A DNA stretch of 64,000 nucleotides from Pomacea canaliculata (lineage: Eukaryota > Mollusca > Gastropoda > Architaenioglossa > Ampullariidae), in contig NC_037598.1 in assembly GCF_003073045.1 (NCBI RefSeq), positions 981,501 to 1,045,500 on the forward strand, in the 5' to 3' direction. This document shows, piece after piece, positions 52,301 through 64,000 of the stretch; position 1 is the stretch's first letter; the number at the start of each line of letters is the position of its first letter. The position numbers and the translations under genes were made by a program. The notes beneath the pieces are model-generated. The model was given only the letters and a program-made list of their open reading frames with translations, made no database searches and had not been told where the DNA came from.

Positions 52301-55300
52301 CTAGCCCCACACTTCCGGTGCGGGACCAACGGCTATGATGACGCAGCAGGCGAGGCGGCCTCCGGCGTTGCCGGTCTTGAGACTTGCATCCGTGCCACCC
52401 AGCCCCAGGTCGTCCTCCGCCCCGTGAATCTGGAATGTGAAAGGACATGAAGTTATAGGACATATAGAAAGCTACAGGACAAGTTATAGGACAGATGGAA
52501 AGTTACAGGACATGAAGTAATAAAACGTGTGGAAAGCTGCAGCGTATGTGGAAAGTTGCAGGACATCTGGAAAGTTATACAACATAGAAAGAATTGTAAG
52601 ACATCTAGACAGGTTGAAATGTTTCAGGACACTGTTTGCTCAAAAGTTTGTCTTGTTTTGTTTTTGATTTAAACCTGACCTGATACTTAGCCACATCTTA
52701 AAGTTTGAACAAAGAATACGGTTTCAAAAAATTAAAATTCGGAACTACTAAATAATTACGACCGTAAAGACCAACTGCTGATCATGTTAGTAGTCATTAT
52801 TACTACCTCAACTGAGCATTTGCTACTCCAAGCTAATTAACAACTATTTATATCTATTTGATAATTTGTTTATCTACTTATGCTAATTTAGTGGTTGTTA
52901 ATTAGTTATAAATATGCTCACGACTAGTCCTCGCCCCAGGATGGTTTCAAAGCCAAGCAGTGTGGCTACTGTATCGTTGAACCGTGAAAATGCGACTCCC
53001 TCCTCGTTGACCACAAGATTTCCCCAGTCGCCAACGTGCCTGCAATTGGACAAAATAAATGCTTACATCTTCTACTCTGTCCAGGGAACTATCTGTGATG
53101 TTCAGAATATTGTGTAATTTGTGTAGTAAGCACCATTTAATAAGCAGCTTGCCCCACGGTCCAGCTCTCTACAAGGGACCAGTAAACAAGTAAACAAATC
53201 AGTCTACCTCTTTGATGCATCTGGCGCACCATGACTAACACCTTCTGGGTTAAAGTGACCTCCCATGGACGTGCAGCCTTGAGTCATGTCCGCGAACTCG
53301 TGAATATGAATTCCGTGAAGATGCACATGATCAGAATTTTCATTCCGGCATGCTTTACTGGAAATCCCGACACGTTTACCAATACCTCCATGTGTTGGAA
53401 GGGCTGTAAGAAAAGTCAGTTTTTTCGTGAATGATTAGCTAAGATTAGGTTTTGGCTAGTGACAAACAAACTTCTGATATCTTCAAACACTTAAGCTTTT
53501 ATATTAGTGTTCTTTCTTATCCGTGACCTCCCTTCTCACATCTTGTTTTTGCAGGGTTGGAATTTATTGATTGTATTTGCGGATAACGCAGGGAGCGGAG
53601 GACGCGAGATACAAGTAAACAAGAAACAAAAGGACAAGAGGACTCTGTAACGAGCTGACAGAGGAGAGCAATGATGAGTATTATCTCACATGGCAGGACA
53701 TTAACTTGAACACCAGAGCAGAAATGCACATCCACACAATCGATTGAAAAAACTCGGTCAGAGACAAAGATCGATACAAGATTGAGCTTTGGAGGAACTG
53801 ACACAACTCTTCATGTCACATGGAGGTGTGTCATGATAGATAACGACACTCTCAACTCCTCAGGTCAAGAGGTCACTTCTGTTGCTATGTACTTTTACTG
53901 TATGTATCTATTCTGTAACGATTAGTACTTTTGCACTTTCCTAACAAAGGTGTGTGTACTGGTGAATTGTAGATTTACGTCCTCGCTCCGGCACGTACGA
54001 CGTACTGATAAACAACTACGTGGTCATGACAATGGCGGCAAACATGGCGGTAACATTTATCTTTATCAGAAAACTACACCGGATGCTAGTTTGCTGGAGA
54101 AGGGACAAAAAACAGGCAGGGGATAAACGATTGAGAGGTAGAGACAGGGTCTGGGTGAGTCAGCTTGAGAGAAGACCTCACTGCAATGTTACTGTACCAA
54201 TGGGAGGACACAGTGTTCTGTTCCCAGCTTTGCTCCTTTTTTTCCACCCAAGTAAACTTTTATACCTCTAGACCCTCTTAGCTCCACGGCTAATTTGTTG
54301 TCTGCACACTGTCGTGTCTAGTGGCGTAAAGGTCAAACTGTTTAGCGGGATCGGAAATGATCTTCTCCTGTGACCGAGAGGTGGAGCAACAATCGATACC
54401 TTCTGTCGAAAGTAGACGACGCCCTCGACGGCCCCTTGCTCGTTCTTTGGCAGCGCTGAGTTCCGAGCGACGTCACATCGAGCGTACAGGTACTCTGAGT
54501 ACGACCAGTAGTGAGTCAATCAATTAGTGAGTCCATCAATCAGTGAGTCAATCAATTAGTGAGTCCATCAATCAGTGAGTCAATCAATCAGTGAGTCAAT
54601 CAATCAAGGAGTCAAGCAATAGCGAGTCAATCAATCAGTGAGTCAATTAATCGATGTGTGCTTTCATATAACTATTTTTATGTTCGTTCTTTTGAAACGC
54701 TTTTTTAAAAATGTGTATCCATTTGTTATTCCATCAGCCATTAGATGTTCTTCAGTTCTTTGACTTCCTGTCGACATTTGATTTGTAGAGAGTATAAATA
54801 TTTTTCTTACTCTATAAATAGCAGAGAGGCTGCCCTATAAATAGCGAGACTGTACTCTTAATCCAGATATGGCTTTTGCAGATTATTACTCACCGACAGC
54901 TATTTCAAAATACACACTGTAAGCCGGCAAGTGTGTTTGGATATGGATGTAAAGGTAATTCTAAGGATAAGTAAAGTGCTTTACCTGCGGGGGCTAGGCC
55001 GAGGTTTGTGCTGCACCTCTCCTGTGTGGAGGTGAATATGCACGTGCGCCCCATCGTCGGGTGTAGTGAACACCGTCACGGTCATGGTCATGGTCGTGGT
55101 CATGGTCGTGATCGTGTTTGTGGTCATGGTCGTGATCGTGTTTGTGGTCGTGGTCATGGTCGTGGTCGTGGTCGTGGTCGCGACGACCAGGCATTGGACG
55201 CTGAGTGGTGCCGGGCACCATCTTGTGATCGCGATCTTTTTTCCCGTCCTTCTTGTCTTCCTTCGTGTCCTTCTTTTTATCTTTGTCATCATCATCGTCT

Positions 55301-56504
55301 TTACGTGGAGGATGCTCATGGGAACGGTGATCGTGCTCCGGCCGCCATGGAAGGGTCCTTCATGACCTCACCGTCTCCGTGGATGTGGATGTGAATGGGT
55401 TGGTGGAGAAACTCAACTTCATGCCACAAGGCGCTGATGTTCTTAAATACACTTTCCACTGCAATGTCCATAGTTTTATATCTCCATGCAATAAAAAGCA
55501 AGTGACTTGAGTTATAAATAACACTTCAGTGCCTATGTCATCGAGCAGTTGGTAGGTTACATCCAATCGAGATATGTCACTAATTATTCACATTCAGTCT
55601 CTGACACAGAAAATTGATATTAATAAAATTAGTAACACTCTGTTACTTAACTGTGGTATTATAAGATAAAGCTCATATATTAAAATTGATAATTAGGTTT
55701 GGGATAAGCTCGGTCATTCCTCTGTTGCGTGACTTGTTTCTGTACTGGACAAAACTGGGGTCAAAATTGTGGGTCGAAAACAAGTTGTATGACCCTAGGA
55801 ATATCAATTATTTTTATGTGATAAGATGAGAGAGTAATTTACATATTGAGGTGGTTAGTACACTAGATTCTTCTTCTTTGTATGGTCAGTGTAGAGGCAA
55901 CAAATGTCCCCGCTATCAATGTCAAAGTATCATTTGCAGAGTAGGTAATGGTGGAAGTAATATTTAAATACTACACTTCACTCTCCTGACATTTGAGACT
56001 TCCCTTCACCTCCGAAGAGGTTGTTGTTTAGTGTGCAAAATGGGGGGAACTATACACTGGAAATAAATCCGTGTACCGTTACATTTCTTGAAAGGTTTCC
56101 TAAATATATCTTGGTCTATCACGTGAACAAAGATGTGAAAGTCAAAAGCAGACTTTGTGAAAGCTGAAGATTTCACATCCGGAAAGGTAAATAATACATA
56201 GTAGCTCATGATAGTCAGGTTTTCAAACAATATGTGAACCACCGCAAGACCAGATTGAGCTATATAAATGTAAAAAAAACTAATATGATAATTATACGTT
56301 TAAACGCTAGTTACACTGTAACATAGTTCAATAAACTAATAATACTGAACAAATCAGCTTAATATACTAGTTATACTTACTTGCGGGGTTTACGGCTCTG
56401 TCCTTAGGTTTTAACTTAGTGTCTTTCCTGCTTGCATCCACCATTGTCACATGAAGGAAATAAAGACAAAAAACCAACACAAGCAATCTTGACCTCTCCG
56501 CCAT
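52301..56504 (-). CDS. Extracellular Cu/Zn superoxide dismutase with His/Asp-rich N-terminal region (frame interrupted)
   Basis: Exons: 56504-56381, 55458-54985, 54916-54894 (23 nt), 54494-54400, 53403-53208, 53039-52922 and 52429-52301. Exon 1 gives a signal peptide ([13 protein letters not shown] core). Exon 2 has a [12 protein letters not shown] motif, an Asp/Lys-rich stretch, a long HD-repeat and [11 protein letters not shown]. The SOD domain follows. The Cu and Zn ligands are all present: HIHEF, GGHFNP, SHG, RHVGDWG and IHGAEDD, plus the GCTS and RLACC disulfide cysteines and GNAGGR with its active-site Arg. It should turn superoxide into peroxide outside the cell; His-rich SOD-like proteins of this kind (pernin, cavortin/dominin) occur in mollusc haemolymph. 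The frame breaks three times: an extra base near 55343 and near 55073, and a missing base near 53340 beside a four-A run. This is either a recent pseudogene or an assembly error. An extra exon near 56100-56200 is possible. Confidence 0.8.
54509..54652. repeat. 16-bp minisatellite beside an SOD splice site
   Basis: There are nine units of the type GTGAGTCAATCAATCA. The first four alternate between two variants (ATTA and CC forms), giving a 32-bp higher-order repeat. The array starts 15 nt from the acceptor of SOD exon 4, inside the intron. Five units keep a perfect TGAGTCA, the AP-1 site. Confidence 0.9.
54894..54916 (-). other. 23-nt microexon of the SOD gene
   Basis: CTTACAG precedes and GTGAGT follows a 23-nt exon. 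It supplies the one base, seven codons and one base needed to join the frame of the end of exon 2 (phase 2) to the start of exon 4 (phase 1). It reads through VYFEIAV. Confidence 0.7.
55080..55190 (-). repeat. Coding His-Asp dipeptide repeat
   Basis: On the minus strand (GAC CAC/CAT)n with interspersed AAACAC encodes about twenty HD pairs and two HK pairs. Such runs bind Zn and Cu, and are prone to slippage, which may explain a frame change at the 3' end of this tract. Confidence 0.8.
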
Positions 56505-57978
56505 GTTCGATCTCAGCAGCCAAGTGGAAGTCGTTTGCTGTCAACCTAGGAACTGGACTTGAAGTGGTCAGTGCGCAGTACAAACTCAACACTCAGAGCA
56601 GCAAGTGGTTGTGGTCTGGCCTCGCCGGTGTTGTCAATGTTGTTGTCACCAACAAACAGTCAAGGTCGAGATGTTCCTAACTGATAAACCCGACGAAGAG
56701 GCGGAGTGGGTGGAGGGGTATGGTCGCAGTGCCTGTATACTTGAGCAGTACTCCTCAGCTTTCCACATCTGGTTTGCTCGAACAAGATTTTCGTTTCAAC
56801 GCTCAACCAATCTGCCCGTGCAGCACACCTTACCAATTTCTTACTTCCTCTTTTTTTTATGAATTTTAGAAATCACCCATTACAGCAAAAGCGAAGTTTT
56901 TTGTCCGATTTGTGTGGTATTGCATCTGATGGCTATACCTGAATTATATTACCTTTTATTGCCTGTGGCCATTTTAATTGCAATAATACTTTTTAGTTGA
57001 ATATTATTTAAATTTACTTCCTTTTATTAGAAGGATAGCACCAGAATAGAACTAGGAGCTATAACCAAATATATATAAACACATTTTGGGATCGGTTTTG
57101 TCAGTTTAAAGAATGTGTTCCCGGATTTCGGTCTTCGTTTCCATGATGACTAATCGACTTGTAATCAGCAGCAAATGCATTTAAATATTTGTACAAAATA
57201 TGTTAATTAACCTCATCTACAAACATAATGGGTAGACTGATAGATGGCGTGTTCACTCGATCTTACAACATCCCTGTGAACTCACTAAACTAATTAAGTA
57301 CTGAGGAGCAGGCAAGTTATTTTTGCCTTGTTAGTGCACGTGTCACGTGATGTGCGATGCCCTTTACGTCATGTTCTATTTATAACATTGTGTTGTCATT
57401 TTATCTTTTCAAAACAAAAAAAAAAAATATCTAAGCCTTGTTTCCTAGAACATTGAAGTTTCAGTGGAACTTTTGGAATAAAATAAGTCATTGATTGGTC
57501 TGTAACTCTTCGATGTTGTACGGGAAACTTTGCTGCTGAGTTCAAAGCGATTTCTGCCATTAGGATTCCTTACAACTTTTTTCTTTCGCTTTTTCTTGCC
57601 TGAGTAAATTACTCGGATGTTCTGTTTTGTTGCTTATCTGTTTACACGTGCAGCACTGGAAATCTGACTCCACAACAATGCAAGAAAAGAAATGATTATA
57701 TGTCGGAGTCCAGACCTATCTGATGTGGATGATACTAAAACAACTGGCACCATTGGTACCAGATAAAAACCTAATTAATGCTGTTTGGCATTAGTGTCAT
57801 GCTTAATTAGTTCCCCGTTTATTCTGTGTGACGGCCAAACACGGCAAACAGCCTGTTGACTGTAGTATAAATTTACAGTAAATTAGCAACAGCAATCTTG
57901 TGCGAACATATATATAGATATATATTGCTACAACCGCTGTAGAAAATCAACAATGAACTCTCCTCCTCCTCCTCCTCC

Positions 57979-58017
<39 letters not shown>

Positions 58018-58749
58018 GTATCATGTCCGTCATCATTGCGTTAATATCGTCGGAGTCGTGCTCTTCACCATATTAATCATCATCTGTTGTTCAGTCAATA
58101 TGTTCATTCATCTAAAATCTAAAATAAAGACATTTGAAAACAACAGTTACAAGTTATTAATTTAATTTACATGTGAAATGCTTCAAAGACACTTCTTCTC
58201 GAGTAACAACTTGTAAAGAATACTGTTTAACAGAAACAATGTTTTACCCACCATGTCTTCGGAAAAAGGGATGAGTTGAAAGGAAGAAAAAAATAAAACA
58301 CAGACATCAAAAAGGAAAGAAACCACAAGCAGCAGGCAAAATAACTAGAATTCTTCCACAAAAAATTAGTTCAGCTCGAATGCATAATTTCTAGGCGTGA
58401 TTACTGGCCAAGAAGACAAAAATCAATTAATGCAAAAAATCATACTTTCAAAAACAAGTCAAACAAGGGTGAAAATATGAAAATGCACTTATGAAAATGT
58501 TGTACAGTTCTACAAATCTTTGTTTCTAAATTACATCCAAATAAAAACACACACCAGATAAGGAACCATAGGCACGAAATTCAGGAAAGAACTACCCCAA
58601 GACATTTTTTTATTCGAAGCAAACGAATATCAACGAATACAAACTGTGAACATCTGTTACAGTAACCAGGTCATTGAGCGAAACCGGTACAAAAATGTTG
58701 TTTTTGACCAGTAGAAGGCAGAAACATTAAATGTTCTTGACCTTTAAGT
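56505..58749. other. Spacer between the SOD gene and the Cys-rich gene
   Basis: There is no supported gene. It includes the CCT/CAT microsatellite at 57959-58017. An AATAAA on the minus strand at 58609-58614 probably serves the gene at 58750. Confidence 0.5.
57959..58017. repeat. CCT/CAT trinucleotide repeat
   Basis: About six CCT units are followed by about twelve CAT units. The plus-strand open frame through it (Pro and His runs) is a by-product of the repeat. Confidence 0.95.
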
Positions 58750-61700
58750 TTAACCCTGTCCCCACATCTTCAAAACATGATTAAAGGAAACCACGTAAAA
58801 TAATACCGACGATTTCATAAAAATGAAAGAAGCAGACGACAAGGGGCTAATTTCCTCCGATTCAACTCCAGGCGATGCTGGCACGGAAGTTGTGTTCCCT
58901 GACTCAGTAGTTGCTTTGATGGAGACCTCATCGGATGGAAGTGTGACAAATGTATCCTGTGAACGGAAACAGACTCGTTAACAGATATTAAAAAGACAAA
59001 AATAGTTTTAGTTGGTTAGAGGGTGGATTAGGATAGCTGGATAGAGAAAGGATGACAAAAGGAGAGAAATCTGAAATACTTGAACTGTCTTTGAAGAAAG
59101 TTATTTCTCCTTCCCGCTGCTAACTGGTTGAGGCTGATAGGTCATGCTGCTTTGATGTAGTCTCTCTAAAACACACCCCATTGAGAAAATATAGTCTAGA
59201 CTCTTCCCTTAGACAAAAATACTACTCAGATGTGGAAACGACGAAGAATAAAACCAACACCACTTACATCTTTGTCTACTTGTTGTATCTTTTCCCTCTA
59301 CTGGCGCGTCTTCAGTCGCCTTCGGCTTTTTGACTTCAGGCGATTTCCTCCCTCCCTTTACTTTCCCATGTACCAGTTGGCGCAGCTTGTTCTCGTCCTC
59401 GGGTCCCTGGCCCTGCACCTTCCCCAGCAGAAGGTCTGACAGCTGACCTTTGCTCTCCTGGAGGCCGATGGCGTCGAGGGTGGCACTGTCCAGGCATGTG
59501 TCCGGAACGAAGGACAGCAGGAAGTCCGCGTGGAGGTCACCGAGGTCAGTGCTGCAGCTGGTGGAGACAGCCACACGCTGGCACTCAACGAGCGCGCGGA
59601 AGAACCTGCGGAGAAGAGAGGTGGAAAAAAGTAGCGGAGTGACAGGGTGAGCGCACCATTGATGTGTGTGTTGAGGGTACCACATCAAACGGTAATATAC
59701 AGAATTCTGAGGTAAAATACTACTATCGTCAGAAGATATAATAATGATATTTAGCCTCATCAGCTTGAATATTGAGAAGACCTGCATTGCGTGATAAATG
59801 TTGACGTGGAGTTGGCCATGGTCTGGTGTGCACCTGGCTTTATCATGTTGTACGCCCGTCGCTTGCACTCACTCCCACGGTTCATCTCGTTGTTCATGCA
59901 CTCTGACCCTGCTTCCACCTCTGCACATGAAAGGCAGCAAATATAAACATTGATGAAATGAATAAATTTGCAGGCAAATCTATTTCCTTATGTGTGAATG
60001 ATTTTTTAATATTAAAATAACTTTTCCAGCAATTTGGGGTAAAATTTTGAACTTTCAAACATTCAATGTTGGATAGATTGTTGAATAATCAAACAACAAT
60101 TTTAAATTGATACTTTGTACTGGTATAAAATGTCTCCTCTTTTGCTTTTCATCAGTATGGTGCGTCAGAACAATGTTAACTATTCAAAATTGATGTCTTC
60201 AGATCATTGCAAACAAAACAACAAACAATTACCAAAACAGATGAGAAAGGTTTGTTTTCCTTTTATGCCGCCATATTGTAGTACCTGCAAACGGAGAGAA
60301 AACAAGCAGCAAACAACCATCCAACCAAGCAAGCAAGAAAGAGTTGATACTTACTGTCCACATTGTTACAAAGATTTCGGCACACTTGTCCGCACGTGTT
60401 CTGGGTTGATGAGCTTACGGAGGGCGCCATCTTGTGGCAGTTCAGGGCAGAAGGTCAGCAGGTTGTCCACGCAAGCTCAGAAATCTTCTCATGTGACCTC
60501 CCCTTGACATGACATACACACGTACACATGTACAACGCAAATCAATGACTTATGAACAACTTTCTGTACTTGGACCTCATGTTCTGTCATATGTTTGCTA
60601 AGAGAAGCAATTTATTACACAGACTTTGATGTGTTATATTAGTAATCAAACGTTTCTAGCATCTTGTTCAATGACCTATTTAAATTACTTTAAAAACTGT
60701 TTAGAAAGTTGTGTGTCTGCTAAAATCTGGTGTTGATGGTGGAACTGTCTTAATTAAAGTCTCACACTTGTAGAAGCTAGCGCCACCTCAAGGGGATAAG
60801 AACAAGAAGAAAAGATCGATAAATTCGATAACGAAAAAAGCAGCGACGACCAAATAACAAAAACGCAGTGTTAATAATCCTGTCAACACACAGGCTCTTC
60901 TTGCGAATCGATGTTCATTAAGCATTTACTCCCGCTAGCAATTAGAAACATTAGCCTCACTCGTCGCAGTATTCTCGAATTTTCCGATAGTCCAGGGGTA
61001 TGATGCCGCTGGCATCCCCCCGATACAGAGGCTGATCTGGTCGCAACCCGCTGCTTCTACTGTTTTGTCCACCAACAGCGTTGCTTTCGTCATTTCCGGT
61101 GGCGCTGGGATCGAACCTTTCCGCCCTGGTGCCGGAAACACCTCTGGCGAGGTCAGTGAAGCACTGCTGCGCACGCAAGGCGGAGTCCGGTGGGCATGCG
61201 CACACGCTGCGTGACGTCAGCGCTACTAAACCTGTAGCAGGAAGGTAGGTTGTGTTACCGTGGCTATAGATGTGTGCATTATGTAATGCTGGCACGCTAC
61301 TCATTGTGTCATTACATGAAAGTAATCACAGTTCCTTACTTACATGCAATTAGCTGAGCTCAGACTAGACATTTTCAATCGTACTTGAAGTGATAGCTAC
61401 TTTATTAGCATAAATAGTTGATATATTCGTTATTCAATCCATTATTCGTAATAAGTTCACAAATAACTAATTAAAAGGTCATAAAACATCCAAATAAACT
61501 AAAAATACAAGTCATAGAATGCAAGCAAACAATCATACGCGCACGCGCGCACACACACACACATACAAACTTACACACAAACACACACACGTACGCACAC
61601 TCATACACTGTGTTCAACCACTTAACATACGATCGGCCACCAGACAAATCTTGGAATTCACAAGACAAAGACTGCTCACAGGGCGCGCGAAATACAAATC

Positions 61701-62210
61701 AGTCTTTGTCATCGCACAGTTTTGTAACTCAAACATTCGTATCTCAGGAACAACATTACACCTTCAGTGGCAAAAAGAAAAACAAAAGTTTCGGAAGGGA
61801 GATGCCCGGCCTATGCTTGCCAAACGTGCTATGAGGAATTCAGTATCGACAACACGTGACGGAGGCTGTTGTCCTCATCCACAGTAAACAAGAGACTGGC
61901 GTGTGAAGACACGGGAACCCTCTGGCTACTCCCCCCAACCCGACCTCGGGTCCTCTGTTATGATTGGGAATTTTCAGAGTCCACTAAAATTGCTTTTGGA
62001 AAAAAAAATGAGCAAGCATGATGCACACACACACACGTTTGTATAATAGGGCTATTGTTATCTGAGTTTTAAATTTTTAAAAAAACTACAGAGTGCTTTC
62101 TATAGTTTTTTTTCAATAAGAAAAAAAACACACTGAAATAAAATATTCTTGTCATTATGCTGATAGTACTCACATGCTAGTAGGGTCGCTACAAATCGAA
62201 TCTCGTCCAT
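58750..62210 (-). CDS. Unrecognised secreted cysteine-rich protein (model incomplete)
   Basis: Proposed exons: 62210-62174, 61231-60961, 60475-60419, 59920-59782, 59605-59268 and 58956-58750. Exons 1 and 2 join in frame into a signal peptide (MDEIRFVATLLACLVALTS) and a Cys-rich start (VCACPP, then IREYCDE). Exon 3 reads CVDNLLTFCPELPQDGAL and joins exon 4 (VEAGSECMNNEMNRG, SECKRRAYNM, FITQC), which joins exon 5 (FFRALVECQRVAVSTSC, SFVPDTCLD, then a Lys-rich tail). The last exon is Ser/Thr-rich with a hydrophobic end, perhaps a GPI signal. The spaced Cys pairs in helical-looking text recall nematode DUF19-like or insect DUF1397-like secreted proteins, but I cannot assign a family. The exon 2/3 and exon 5/6 phases do not agree, so an exon is missing or single-base breaks exist; the exon 4 donor (GTCTTC) is weak. 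Confidence 0.5.
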
Positions 62211-63282
62211 TTTGGAAGAGTGAAATCTCGTAAGCTAGGTGGAAATTTTGTTTAAGATTCTCCTTTGAAAAATCTGAAAATAAAAATAAAACAAAAACAG
62301 GTGCACAAACTAATTTTCTGCTAATCTGAATCAACTAGTTAGAAAAAAATTCATTGAACATTACAGCTACCCATTTTTGTATATTTTAAGCTGAAGCTCG
62401 TTTCAAGTTTCCGCGAAAACTTAAAACTATAAACATGCAAGCCTAAAACTTCCAGGCAATTTTGATCGATAAAAATAAATTGTTGAGCTTGTGCGACGAA
62501 GAAAAACAAACAAATATACAAACTTCGTCAGTGAGAGAAGATTTTTAAAAAAACTTTCAACAAAAACAAAAACCATTTTCTCAACAGATTCTCAAAAGAT
62601 GTGACAAAATCTTCTGCATAAGACCATCATCATCATCATCATCATGAATTGATTTTTCCATGAAAAGTAATGTACCCTGAAGAGTCCGCAGGAGTGGCCA
62701 CAGATAGGGAGAAGCTTTAATTCCTTTGTGTAGTGTGGAAAGACTTCCTTTTCATAATAACAGTAAAGAACTGCATTTTCAATTTATGAATTATAATTTA
62801 TTACCTAAATTAAGCCATGGTTGATAATTTTAATTAAAAAATGTTTTTATCCCCTCTTCCCCCATAACACCCAGCTAAGCACATTAGCTATGCATTCGAG
62901 ATAGTGCAAGAAAGGAGGAGAATTCACAAAACAAGAACACAAACAAATAAAAGTACGGGCTATAAATTAATGGTTATCATGTCAACAAGAATCCGGCACA
63001 GAAATTTGTAACTGTAAAACTTTGCTGTCGGTTTTCCAGCCAGGCGTATATTAACATAAACTGCCATATTGTGCGCGGATGCAAATTAAACGCCTGAATG
63101 GAACACTGTTCATTCTGAAACAAAAGAAAGATAGAAACAAAGAAGAGGAAGGAAGCAGTGAAGGGAAAACGGAAATGCACAATGAACAAATCAATAAATA
63201 GTACCAAATAAGTCCACTGAAGAAGAAGTTTATGTTACTGACCACTGTTGTGAAGTTCAGATTTACATTTTTTTAGTCGCAG
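62211..63282. other. Spacer upstream of the Cys-rich gene
   Basis: AT-rich with a short ATC repeat near 62625-62645. Nothing else is recognisable. Confidence 0.5.
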
Positions 63283-63540
63283 CTAGACTTGCTGGTCACT
63301 ATAAGGGGGCTGAACTCTCAAGAGGTCACCCCTTTCTTCCACTTCTTCCTCTTTCTCTCGCCTCCTGGCTGCGGACGATGAAGCATCGGAAAGAAATGCC
63401 TGCGACGGGAGCGACGAGACAAAAGTGACGCGAGGGGCTGCGGGAATGTCAGGCAGGGGACAGCCGGTGTTTGTACAAAAGGTCGGCCATGCTTTCTTCG
63501 TGTTGACTGCTTTCCCACCGGCCTGTCTCTCAAACACATT
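63283..63540 (-). CDS. Last exon of a gene entering from the right edge (hypothetical)
   Basis: CTACAG before position 63540 opens an 85-codon frame on the minus strand that ends in TAG at 63283. It holds a CTNTGCPLP motif, a Ser/Ala-rich middle and an acidic-basic RRREKEEEVEERG stretch likely to be helical. Composition is far more balanced than in the other random frames nearby. It could instead start at the ATG at 63537. I do not recognise the family. Confidence 0.4.
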   Translation of the reverse strand, partial: NVFERQAGGKAVNTKKAWPTFCTNTGCPLPDIPAAPRVTFVSSLPSQAFLSDASSSAARRREKEEEVEERGDLLRVQPPYSDQQV

Positions 63541-64000
63541 CTGTAGTCTCAGCCCTTAGCCGACTGCTCACGAAACAGGCTGCAAACTTAGGCATCTCTT
63601 TGGAGTTAATCATTTTCACACCTTCCTAAGTCCTTCGTAGTGCTGTGCCTTCTCCGTGCAGCTGGGCCCAGAGTGTCATACCAAGAGGTGTTTTCAGGGA
63701 CAATGGACAGTGCGAACTGGAGATGTGTTTCCTTTTGGAAAAAAAAGTCAAGTTGGTGCGGTCAGTTTGAGCTTGGCGCAAACCAATGGCGGCCCTGTGG
63801 GAAAAAAACAAAAACAAAAAATAAAGGGGATTATAGTTGTTTACAAGCAGGGAGAGAAAATTAAGTCGCACAAACTGCTTGCTACGTCAGTTTCTTGGCG
63901 GGCGTTGAATTAAACTTCTAATTTATCACATACTCTTGGTGTGGGTTGTAAAAAAATAAGGTGCCTGAATCTGTTTCCTTTCATTCTAAACAGGTCTACT
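63541..64000. other. Right end, probable intron
   Basis: I see no supported exon; the short overlapping frames on both strands have no conserved content. Confidence 0.4.

Noticed and set aside
55008..55394. Plus-strand [12 protein letters not shown] and V/M-rich frames
   Set aside because: They are antisense readings of the His-Asp repeat of the SOD gene.
56110..56200. Possible extra SOD exon reading [17 protein letters not shown]
   Set aside because: Phase 1 at both ends would fit, but the donor (GTACAC) is weak and exons 1 and 2 already join in frame without it.
59358..59588. Cys/Ser/Arg-rich frame overlapping the 59268-59605 exon
   Set aside because: It is a shadow of the Cys-rich exon in another frame, ends without a usable donor, and is compositionally an artefact of GC-rich coding DNA.

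Overview
The window looks like nuclear DNA of an invertebrate animal, most likely a mollusc and probably a gastropod. It is AT-rich, genes are split into small exons by long introns, and microsatellites and short DNA transposons are common. The recognisable proteins fit a mollusc: secreted cysteine-rich EB/EGF-like proteins, a modular S1 serine protease, and an extracellular Cu/Zn superoxide dismutase with a His/Asp-rich region. The species cannot be named from the sequence. Every gene model I can support lies on the minus strand. I built the models by hand from splice sites and reading phase, with no alignment tool.

Region by region. (1) 1-5 kb: the first exon and promoter of a secreted EB-like gene (copy C); the rest runs off the left edge. 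(2) 9.5-14.4 kb: a complete paralogue (copy A, 186 residues). (3) 24.3-25.7 kb: a broken partial copy of a serine protease gene. (4) 27.0-31.7 kb: a third complete paralogue (copy B, 220 residues). (5) 35.8-47.0 kb: a nine-exon serine protease (419 residues) with a signal peptide, a six-Cys clip/defensin-like domain, a Thr-rich linker and a full catalytic domain. (6) 52.3-56.5 kb: a secreted His/Asp-rich Cu/Zn SOD whose ligands are all present but whose frame breaks. (7) 58.75-62.2 kb: an unrecognised secreted Cys-rich protein, with two exon joins unresolved. (8) 63.28-63.54 kb: the last exon of a gene entering from the right.

Shared flanks and introns show that A plus the broken protease (about 8.6-25.7 kb) and B plus the intact protease (about 26.05-38.7 kb) are two copies of one tandem two-gene unit. 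Copy C is part of a third. Paralogue comparison also dates insertions. A 768-bp Mutator-like element in copy B has a perfect 9-bp target duplication, and copy A still carries a matching empty site. A second 499-bp inverted-repeat element sits in copy A, and a 256-bp hAT-type MITE lies beside the protease.

Functionally the window holds surface-anchored or secreted Cys-rich proteins, a clip-like protease and an extracellular antioxidant enzyme. That suggests a haemolymph, mucus or innate-immunity setting, but this is inference. Models A, B and the protease close in frame without correction; the SOD and the 58.7-62.2 kb gene do not. The latter two are either decaying genes or carry single-base errors in the assembly.
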